Shown: in pieces, positions 1 to 4,780 of the stretch
Layout of the letters: every line of letters starts with the position of its first letter
Position numbering within the stretch: position 1 is the first letter of the stretch
The notes under the pieces: model-generated
What the model was told of the DNA's origin: nothing
The model's database searches: none
The model's input: only the letters and a program-made list of their open reading frames with translations
Translations under genes and position numbers: made by a program
From: Erythrobacter sp.
GTDB lineage: Bacteria; Pseudomonadota; Alphaproteobacteria; Sphingomonadales; Sphingomonadaceae
Assembly: GCA_030731635.1 (NCBI GenBank)
Contig: JANQTR010000016.1
Span: forward strand, 1 to 7,816
Length of the DNA stretch: 7,816 nt
Direction: 5' to 3'

Positions 1-1188
1 AATAGCCGCTTCGGCAACCCGCCATTCGGCTTCGACCCCGGCGTGATCGGCGGTCGCTTTGGCCAGCGCGAGTTCGGCGGCGCGGCTGGCGCGTTCGCGG
101 TCTTCGGCGCGGGATGCCAGCGCGGGGCGGGCCGTCTCGGCGCTGGTCACAGCTTCACGGCTGGCGGCCAGTTCCTGGGTCAGCCGGGCGAGCGCTTCGA
201 CCGCGGCAGAAGTCAGCCGGTCGGCATCGGCGCGGTCTTCTTCCAGGCGGCGCTGCTGACGGGTGAGATCGGCGAGCCGGGTTTCAGCCGCATCAAGCTT
301 TTCTGTCAGCGCCGCCATCCGGTAGGCGTGTGCGCTGGCATCATCGCGCCGGTCGCCAAGGTCTTCGCGCGCATCGGCGAGCCTTTGTGCCGCGTCTGCC
401 TGTTCGGCCTGCGCCTGCGTAACGGCGGTCTGCGCTGCGGTGACCGCGTCTTCGGCGGCGCCTGCTGCTGCGCGGGCTTCCTTTGCGGCGGCTGCCGCCT
501 CGCGCCAGCGGGCGAACAGCAGTCGGGCTTCGGCGGCCTGAATCAGCTGGGTGAGATCGGTGTAACGTTCCGCCTGCTTGGCCTGCCGCCGCAGCGAAGC
601 CATTTGCGTATCGAGGCCCGCCATCAGGTCTTCAAGCCGGGCGAGGTTCGCTTCGGCAGCGCGCAGCTTGCCCTCGGCATCCTTGCGCCGCACGTGCAGC
701 CCGGCGATCCCGGCGGCTTCTTCGAGCATGGCGCGGCGCTCTGCCGGACGCGCCGCAATCACTTGTGCGATCTTGCCCTGACTGACCAGCGCCGGGGAAT
801 GCGCGCCGGTGGCGGCATCGGCAAAGGTCAGCGCGACGTCTTTGGCGCGAACATCACGCCCATTGACGCGGTAGGCGCTGCCTGCGCCGCGTTCGATCCG
901 GCGGGTGACCACCAATTCATCATCCGCCGCATCGCGCGCGTGCAGCACCACTTCGGCAAAGTCGCGCGGCGGGCGGGTGGAGGTGCCCGCAAAGATCACG
1001 TCCTCCATCCCGCCTGACCGCATCGACTTGGCCGAGGTTTCCCCCATGACCCAGCGGATGGCTTCGAGCAGGTTGGATTTGCCGCAGCCATTGGGGCCAA
1101 CTACCCCGGTCAGCCCCGGTTCGATCCGCAGTTCCGCAGGCTCAACAAAGCTCTTGAAACCGCTGAGCTTGAGCCGGTGGAACTGCAT
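1..1188 (-). CDS. smc: Chromosome segregation protein SMC, N-terminal part (3' end beyond the window)
   Basis: SMC is the ATPase core of the bacterial condensin complex. It works with ScpA and ScpB to extrude DNA loops and organise and segregate the chromosome. The frame is open from the ATG at 1188 to the window edge, giving 396 residues of a protein that usually has about 1,150. The start MQFHRLKLSGFKSF is typical of the family. Walker A is GPNGCGKSN at residues 31-39, followed by the conserved stretch RSGGMEDVIFAG (58-68). The Q-loop region SQGKI is at 136-140 and RRAMLEEAAGI at 151-161. From about residue 165 the sequence becomes a long Ala/Glu/Arg-rich coiled coil. The hinge, second coiled coil, signature motif and Walker B lie outside the window. 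The start lies 30 bp after the stop of the upstream DsbA-like lipoprotein gene. No clear Shine-Dalgarno sequence precedes it, so translation may depend on that upstream gene. Confidence 0.96.
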   Translation of the reverse strand, partial: MQFHRLKLSGFKSFVEPAELRIEPGLTGVVGPNGCGKSNLLEAIRWVMGETSAKSMRSGGMEDVIFAGTSTRPPRDFAEVVLHARDAADDELVVTRRIERGAGSAYRVNGRDVRAKDVALTFADAATGAHSPALVSQGKIAQVIAARPAERRAMLEEAAGIAGLHVRRKDAEGKLRAAEANLARLEDLMAGLDTQMASLRRQAKQAERYTDLTQLIQAAEARLLFARWREAAAAAKEARAAAGAAEDAVTAAQTAVTQAQAEQADAAQRLADAREDLGDRRDDASAHAYRMAALTEKLDAAETRLADLTRQQRRLEEDRADADRLTSAAVEALARLTQELAASREAVTSAETARPALASRAEDRERASRAAELALAKATADHAGVEAEWRVAEAAI

Positions 1189-1218
1189 CAGTTGACGTTA
1201 TGCCCCCGCGCCTGTGCC

Positions 1219-1965
1219 TTAACGCGCGCCGGCGCGCTGGAGTTGGGGTTCAAGCTGCTCCCATGACCCACTGTCGAGCTTGCGTCCGTTCAGCACGAAG
1301 GTCGGCGTCTGGTTGATACCATCGCTGGAGTAGCCTTCGGACAGTTTGGCGAGGCGTTCAAGCGATGCAAAGTCGCTGAGGCAGGTGCGCGCCTGATCTT
1401 CGCTGATTCCGCGTGCCGCGAAGAATTCATAGATGCCGGTGATCTCACCATACCGCACGAATCGCTCGTTCTCGGGAAGGCTGTTGGTGCTGCCAAGCGC
1501 GGCTTGGTCGGCGTAGGCGCGATCCTGAATCGGGCCGAGATTGGCCCAGACCTGGTCTGCCAGTGGGATTGCGGCATCGGGCGTCGAACAGCCGATCAGC
1601 CGGGTCAACGCCAGATCCAGCGGCCCGTGGATGAGAAAGCTCCGAAACTCGAAGCTCACCCTGCCTGATGCGATGTATTTCTCTTTAAGCGGCTCAATGC
1701 CGTCCGCTGCGAAACGCGCACAGGCAGGGCAGGTCAGCGATCCATATTCGACCAGTTTGAGCGGAGCATCGGGGTTGCCGATCCTGTAGCCGCCTTCGGG
1801 CGTGGCGATGACGGTATCGGCCCACTTGGTCCCGGCAGGAGCGGCAATCGCAGGCAAGGCTTCGCCCGCAACGACACCATCGGCGCCTTCGGTTTCGCCG
1901 CAAGCCGCAAGGGCGAGCGGGGCGAGGGCAAGCAGGGGGAGCGACAGCAGGCGGGAAAATTTCAT
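1219..1965 (-). CDS. DsbA-family thiol:disulfide oxidoreductase, predicted lipoprotein (CPAC active site)
   Basis: This is a thioredoxin-fold protein of the DsbA/Thioredoxin_4 type, 248 residues long, probably catalysing disulfide exchange in the periplasm while anchored to a membrane by lipid. The N-terminus has a Lys/Arg n-region, a Leu/Ala-rich h-region and a lipobox ending LAAC, so Cys22 is the predicted lipidated residue. The active site is C79-P-A-C82 in the context GSLTCPACARF. The cis-proline loop is at T220-P221 (NQTPTFVLNG). Two further cysteines, C126 and C195, lie in the inserted helical domain, exactly as in the neighbouring paralog. In some alphaproteobacterial DsbAs, such as Wolbachia alpha-DsbA1, an extra pair forms a second disulfide; that it does so here is inference. 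The start is supported by AAGGA nine bases upstream. A candidate promoter lies in the preceding gap. smc follows 30 bp downstream, so the two are probably co-transcribed. Whether it is an oxidase, reductase or isomerase cannot be told from sequence. Confidence 0.9.
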   Translation of the reverse strand: MKFSRLLSLPLLALAPLALAACGETEGADGVVAGEALPAIAAPAGTKWADTVIATPEGGYRIGNPDAPLKLVEYGSLTCPACARFAADGIEPLKEKYIASGRVSFEFRSFLIHGPLDLALTRLIGCSTPDAAIPLADQVWANLGPIQDRAYADQAALGSTNSLPENERFVRYGEITGIYEFFAARGISEDQARTCLSDFASLERLAKLSEGYSSDGINQTPTFVLNGRKLDSGSWEQLEPQLQRAGAR

Positions 1966-1974
1966 CGTGCGGCA

Positions 1975-1979
1975 TCCTT
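1975..1979 (-). promoter_or_regulatory. Ribosome binding site of the CPAC lipoprotein gene
   Basis: The minus strand reads AAGGA here, nine bases before the ATG at 1965. It decides the start in favour of MKFSRLL. The overlapping ATG formed by the end of this motif is in another frame and would give no signal peptide. Confidence 0.6.
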
Positions 1980-1997
1980 GGGTGTAGAAGAGAGGGT

Positions 1998-2026
1998 AAA
2001 TAGCCGCGCAGTCGCCTTTGCAGCAA
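1998..2026 (-). promoter_or_regulatory. Candidate sigma-70-type promoter for the lipoprotein gene and smc
   Basis: Within the 90-bp gap between the two dsbA-like genes, the minus strand carries TTGCTG (2021-2026), a 17-bp spacer and CTATTT (1998-2003), preceded by GG. The GGCTATTTA context resembles the GCTANAW -10 element described for alphaproteobacterial housekeeping promoters. Transcription would begin near 1991, leaving a leader of about 26 bases that includes the AAGGA site. It was found by eye and the -10 is imperfect. Confidence 0.33.
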
Positions 2027-2055
2027 GGGCCGTCGCGGGGCTGTGAACAATCCTA

Positions 2056-2832
2056 TTAGCGCGCCGGTGCGGGAGCCGCAGCAGGTGGGGCATCGGGACC
2101 CTGCGCGAACCGCTGGATCAACGCCACTTCGAGCGCATCCCAGCCGTGCACTGCATCCAGCAATTTGCCATCAAGCGCAAAGCTGGGCGTGGCCGCCACG
2201 CCGAAATCGGCTGAATCGGCCTCGCCATTGTCGAGCAGCTTTTTCGCCGCGACATCATCCAAAACGCAGCTTTCCAGTGCGCCTGCCGATTGGCCGCGCT
2301 GTGCCAGCATCTGGATCAGGCCGAGCCCGTTGGCGGCGTTGCTGCGCGATGCCTTGTCGGCCCGTGCCCAGATCGCTTGCTGGCTTTGCGGCGCATTGCG
2401 GGCTGTCCCCAGCCATTCTGCCTGTGACAACATCAAGGTGCGATGGCGGTCTTTGAACCCTGCCGGATCGCCGCAGCCAGCCAGCAAGGACAATGTGAGG
2501 TCGAGCGCGTTGCGGATCACCGGGCGCACTTCGAGCGCGATTGTGCCGGGGATCACCGCCGTCAGTTCCAGCGCAGGCTCGCCTTGCGCGGCAAAATTGG
2601 CACAATGCCCGCAGGTATAGCTGACGAATTCGATCAGCTGTGCATCGGCCTTGGGATTGCCGATCTGGTGGCCGCGTTCGGTCCGCTTGATCGTGGTGTT
2701 CCAATTGCCGGGATTATCTTTGGCGACGAAATCGCTGTCCGGGTTGGCAAGGGTTTGCTGCGCGGCGGCGGGGCCGCTTGCCAGCATCAGCGCTGCACCA
2801 GCAGCAGCAGCAAGGAGGAGGGGCTTGGTCAT
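2056..2832 (-). CDS. DsbA-family thiol:disulfide oxidoreductase, secreted (CGHC active site)
   Basis: This is a periplasmic thioredoxin-fold protein of 258 residues, a paralog of the downstream CPAC lipoprotein. It has a Sec signal peptide with an Ala/Leu-rich core and a likely cleavage site after AAA at residue 24 (before QQTLAN). The active site is C74-G-H-C77 in SYTCGHCANF; CGHC is the dipeptide context of eukaryotic PDI rather than the CPHC of E. coli DsbA. The cis-proline is T215-P216 (GVAATPSFALDG). Extra cysteines are C120 and C189, spaced 69 residues apart as in the paralog. The C-terminus ends in a low-complexity Pro/Ala tail (about residues 246-258). The chosen ATG gives a proper signal peptide; the reading frame extends 54 codons further upstream, but that part lies over the DUF721 gene and is not secretory in character. 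An AGGA lies 11 bases upstream, next to the stop codon of the DUF721 gene, which ends 16 bp away. The substrate is unknown. Confidence 0.9.
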   Translation of the reverse strand: MTKPLLLAAAAGAALMLASGPAAAQQTLANPDSDFVAKDNPGNWNTTIKRTERGHQIGNPKADAQLIEFVSYTCGHCANFAAQGEPALELTAVIPGTIALEVRPVIRNALDLTLSLLAGCGDPAGFKDRHRTLMLSQAEWLGTARNAPQSQQAIWARADKASRSNAANGLGLIQMLAQRGQSAGALESCVLDDVAAKKLLDNGEADSADFGVAATPSFALDGKLLDAVHGWDALEVALIQRFAQGPDAPPAAAPAPAR

Positions 2833-2848
2833 CTGGGACGTATTCCTG

Positions 2849-3379
2849 TCAGGACGGGGTTTCGCTGTTGCCAAGGCTGCGAGCGAGCGATTCGAGCACG
2901 GTGCGCAGTTCCGGATCGCCAATATCGCGCAAGCTGTCGCCCAGTTCCAGCGGGATCGGTTTGAGCGAGGGTGGCGGTTTGGCCGGCCGGCCATCGGTGG
3001 GCGGGGTGACCGCGCCCTGCCGCAGTTTCACCCGCGCGACCGCCTTGTATCCGAAGAATCGGTTCACCCGCTCGATTATCTCGGGGATCACTTGCTGGAT
3101 TAGCGGGGCGTGGGCGGCCACGACGACCAATTCCAGAATTCCGTCGGTCTTCTCGCCGAAGGGGAAACGGATCGCTTCGGGGCTGCATATGCGGGCGTGG
3201 GCAGGGCCGACAATCTCGGGCCAGCGGGTGACGACCGAGCTCTGCACAAAACCGAAGCGGCGAAATGCCGTGCGGCCAATTTCGGGCATCAGATCGCCAA
3301 TCGCACGTGGGCCTTTGCCGCGCGGGCGGGTGAACGGCTTTGCTGCCGGTTTGCCGGAGTTGGTCTTGTCGCTTCCCAT
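2849..3379 (-). CDS. dciA: DUF721 protein, predicted DciA-type replicative helicase loader
   Basis: DUF721 is the domain of DciA, the ancestral loader of DnaB helicase in bacteria that lack DnaC or DnaI. I infer that role from the family. The product is 176 residues with the start used here. A basic, disordered N-terminus (about 1-25, rich in Lys, Arg and Pro) precedes the DUF721 core at about 26-120. The core includes the W-P-E-I-V-G motif (53-58), a hydrophobic strand (ILELVVVA, 81-88) and a helix-strand pair ending IIERVNRFFGYKAVARVKL (101-119). A Pro-rich linker and a short C-terminal helix follow. Two in-frame ATGs compete: 3379 (MGSDKTN) and 3394 (MAGATMGSDK). Neither has a strong Shine-Dalgarno, and I chose 3379 because family proteins begin shortly before the basic region. 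mutY starts 29 bp away on the other strand. The gene heads a minus-strand block leading to the dsbA-like genes and smc. Confidence 0.82.
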   Translation of the reverse strand: MGSDKTNSGKPAAKPFTRPRGKGPRAIGDLMPEIGRTAFRRFGFVQSSVVTRWPEIVGPAHARICSPEAIRFPFGEKTDGILELVVVAAHAPLIQQVIPEIIERVNRFFGYKAVARVKLRQGAVTPPTDGRPAKPPPSLKPIPLELGDSLRDIGDPELRTVLESLARSLGNSETPS

Positions 3380-3408
3380 GGTCGCGCCCGCCATGCCATA
3401 GGTAGGGC

Positions 3409-4446
3409 GTGACTGCCAGTATCTCCGACATTCTGCTGCATTGGTACGATACCCACGCACGCGATTTGCCGTGGCGGGTGCCGCCCGGTGCGGCCCTGCC
3501 GGACGATCCGGCGTGGCCGTACCGCGTGTGGCTGTCCGAAGTGATGCTGCAACAAACGACGGTGGCAGCGGTAAAGCCTTATTTCGCCAAGTTTACCGCA
3601 ACATGGCCCACGGTCGAGGCGCTGGCGGCGGCATCTGATGATGACGTCATGGCGGCGTGGGCGGGGCTGGGATATTATTCGCGCGCCCGCAATCTGGTGA
3701 AATGCGCGCGCGAAGTTGCAACGCGCGGCGGGTTTCCTTCGGTCGAAGCTGAATTGCGGCAGCTTCCGGGGCTGGGCGATTATACCGCCGCTGCCATTGC
3801 CGCGATTGCGTTCGGGCGCCGTGCGGTGGTGGTCGATGCCAATGTCGAGCGGGTGGTGGCGCGCCTGTTTGCAATCGACACCCCGCTGCCGGGCGCACGC
3901 AAGGCTATCCGCGCTGCTGCGGACACGATCACGCCAGACCGCCGCGCGGGCGATTTTGCCCAGGCCATGATGGATCTCGGCTCCCATATCTGCACCAGCA
4001 AAGCGCCGCGCTGTATGCTGTGCCCCTTGCGCGAGCATTGCGCGGGCTATGCCGCCGGAGAGCCCGAGCGCCTGCCGGTCAAGCCCGCCAAAAAGACCGT
4101 GCCCGAACGGCGCGGGACGGCGTTCTGGATCACGCGAACTGGCGGCGCTGAAGTGTGGTTGGTCACCCGCCCCGCAACCGGGATGCTCGGCGGGATGCGC
4201 GCGCTGCCTGATGATGGCTGGAGCGCGCAAGAGGATGGTTCGGGTGAGGTTCTGTTACCGGGCGATTGGCGCGCAATGGGTGCAGTGCGGCATGGCTTTA
4301 CCCATGCGCAGCTGACCTTGGAAGTCATCGGGGCCGATGTAACCTCTGACCCGCCGGGCAAAGGCCAGTGGTGGCCGGTCAGCCAGATCGAAGATGCCGG
4401 CCTTGCGACACTGTTCCTGAAGGCCGCACGGCTGGCATTGGCCTAG
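3409..4446 (+). CDS. mutY: A/G-specific adenine DNA glycosylase MutY
   Basis: MutY removes adenine mispaired with 8-oxoguanine, preventing G:C to T:A transversions. The protein has 345 residues, normal for the family. The catalytic glutamate is E44 in WLSEVMLQQT, the helix-hairpin-helix is LPGLGDYTA (119-127), and the catalytic aspartate is D143 in VVDANVERVVAR. The [4Fe-4S] cluster ligands are C195, C202, C205 and C211 with the canonical C-X6-C-X2-C-X5-C spacing. The C-terminal NUDIX-like domain, which recognises 8-oxoguanine, includes RPATGMLGGMRALP (254-267) and the RHGFTH loop. I chose the GTG at 3409 because it begins just ahead of the conserved N-terminal helix LLHWYDTHARDLPWR and has AGGTAGG just upstream, though the spacing is tight. 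The gene is divergent from the DUF721 gene and convergent with a small membrane-protein gene, with overlapping stop codons. No key residue is missing. Confidence 0.97.
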   Translation: MTASISDILLHWYDTHARDLPWRVPPGAALPDDPAWPYRVWLSEVMLQQTTVAAVKPYFAKFTATWPTVEALAAASDDDVMAAWAGLGYYSRARNLVKCAREVATRGGFPSVEAELRQLPGLGDYTAAAIAAIAFGRRAVVVDANVERVVARLFAIDTPLPGARKAIRAAADTITPDRRAGDFAQAMMDLGSHICTSKAPRCMLCPLREHCAGYAAGEPERLPVKPAKKTVPERRGTAFWITRTGGAEVWLVTRPATGMLGGMRALPDDGWSAQEDGSGEVLLPGDWRAMGAVRHGFTHAQLTLEVIGADVTSDPPGKGQWWPVSQIEDAGLATLFLKAARLALA

Positions 4447-4664
4447 ACGAACCCACCGCCCAACATCAGGCGCACCCCGGCGATCAACAGCACGACCAGG
4501 CAGAAATTGCGCCCGCCATCCTTGGATGACAAGGCGCCGATGATGACGCCGACCGCAATCACCGGCAGGGCGACCCAGTTGGCCCAGCCGAGCAGTGGGA
4601 TCTGCGCGGGGATGACGATGACAAGGCTGATAAGGCCGATGAGATAGGCAAGTACGTTGAGCAT
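4443..4664 (-). CDS. Small integral membrane protein of unknown function (73 aa)
   Basis: I cannot assign a function. The product is 73 residues and almost wholly hydrophobic, with three likely membrane helices at about 3-24, 29-46 and 54-70. Short loops separate them: PLLGWANW before the second helix and SSKDGGRN before the third. It carries a single cysteine (C55) and a Gly-rich end, LMLGGGFV. I recall similar short proteins with the PLLGWANW segment in sphingomonads, but have not checked. The start at 4664 (MLNVLAYLIGL) places the first helix right at the N-terminus. An in-frame ATG at 4691 would add nine residues (MRCPIHIRH) read straight through the palindrome, and it has no Shine-Dalgarno either. 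The stop codon TAG shares the CTAG palindrome with that of mutY. The gene is transcribed divergently from the serine hydrolase operon. Confidence 0.72.
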   Translation of the reverse strand: MLNVLAYLIGLISLVIVIPAQIPLLGWANWVALPVIAVGVIIGALSSKDGGRNFCLVVLLIAGVRLMLGGGFV

Positions 4665-4686
4665 GTGTCTTATATGTATAGGACAC
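4665..4686. promoter_or_regulatory. 22-bp imperfect palindrome, candidate operator
   Basis: Nine of eleven base pairs match across the two arms, with half-site GTGTCYTATAY read from either side. The core is AT-rich in DNA that is otherwise about two-thirds G+C. It touches the ATG of the small membrane-protein gene and lies about 95 bp upstream of the serine hydrolase start, so a protein bound here could affect both. On the minus strand it contains TATAAG four bases before the ATG, which could be a -10 element for a nearly leaderless transcript, with TTGCAA 19 bp upstream. The cognate factor is unknown: the site does not match the LexA, FNR/FixK, CtrA or Fur patterns I know. Confidence 0.45.
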
Positions 4687-4703
4687 CTCATTTTTGCAAG
4701 ACC

Positions 4704-4719
4704 CGCCGCCGCTGCGGCG
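4704..4719. repeat. 6-bp GC-rich inverted repeat in the divergent leader region
   Basis: CGCCGC, a four-base loop CGCT and GCGGCG form a perfect six-pair stem. It is followed by the 12-bp palindrome GCAGCTAGCTGC (4730-4741). Both lie between the candidate operator and the Shine-Dalgarno of the serine hydrolase gene, so they could fold in that gene's leader RNA. There is no U-tract, so it is not a typical intrinsic terminator. GC-rich DNA makes short stems by chance, and no function is claimed. Confidence 0.3.
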
Positions 4720-4766
4720 ATTGACCCACGCAGCTAGCTGCCGCAGACAGCCATCCAAACCTGTTC

Positions 4767-4770
4767 GGAG
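4767..4770 (+). promoter_or_regulatory. Ribosome binding site of the serine hydrolase gene
   Basis: GGAG lies ten bases before the ATG at 4781. It supports this start over an in-frame TTG at 4694, which would put 29 charged residues in front of the Tat signal. A GATTC (GANTC, the CcrM methylation site of alphaproteobacteria) overlaps it at 4770-4774. Confidence 0.55.
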
Positions 4771-4780
4771 ATTCTTCCCC

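Noticed and set aside
43..1017. A 324-codon plus-strand open frame antisense to smc
   Set aside because: The opposite strand encodes SMC with intact Walker A and Q-loop motifs. The plus-strand product is an Arg/Gly/Cys-rich shadow with no recognisable domain, as expected in GC-rich DNA.
2056..2994. Extending the CGHC protein to an upstream ATG at 2994
   Set aside because: The added 54 residues overlap the DUF721 coding sequence and would bury a clean signal peptide inside the protein.
3289..4230. A 313-codon minus-strand open frame covering much of mutY
   Set aside because: mutY has all its catalytic and iron-sulfur residues in the plus frame. The antisense product is low in hydrophobic order and rich in Arg, His and Pro.
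4447..4480. Intrinsic terminator after mutY
   Set aside because: This stretch is coding for the convergent membrane protein and shows no stable stem followed by a T-run.
4770..4774. GATTC (CcrM-type GANTC) site as a cell-cycle switch for the serine hydrolase operon
   Set aside because: A single five-base site is expected by chance every few hundred bases and others occur inside genes, so it is not enough to claim methylation control.
4694..4780. Extending the serine hydrolase to a TTG at 4694
   Set aside because: It would place 29 basic residues before the Tat signal, and a GGAG suits the ATG at 4781.
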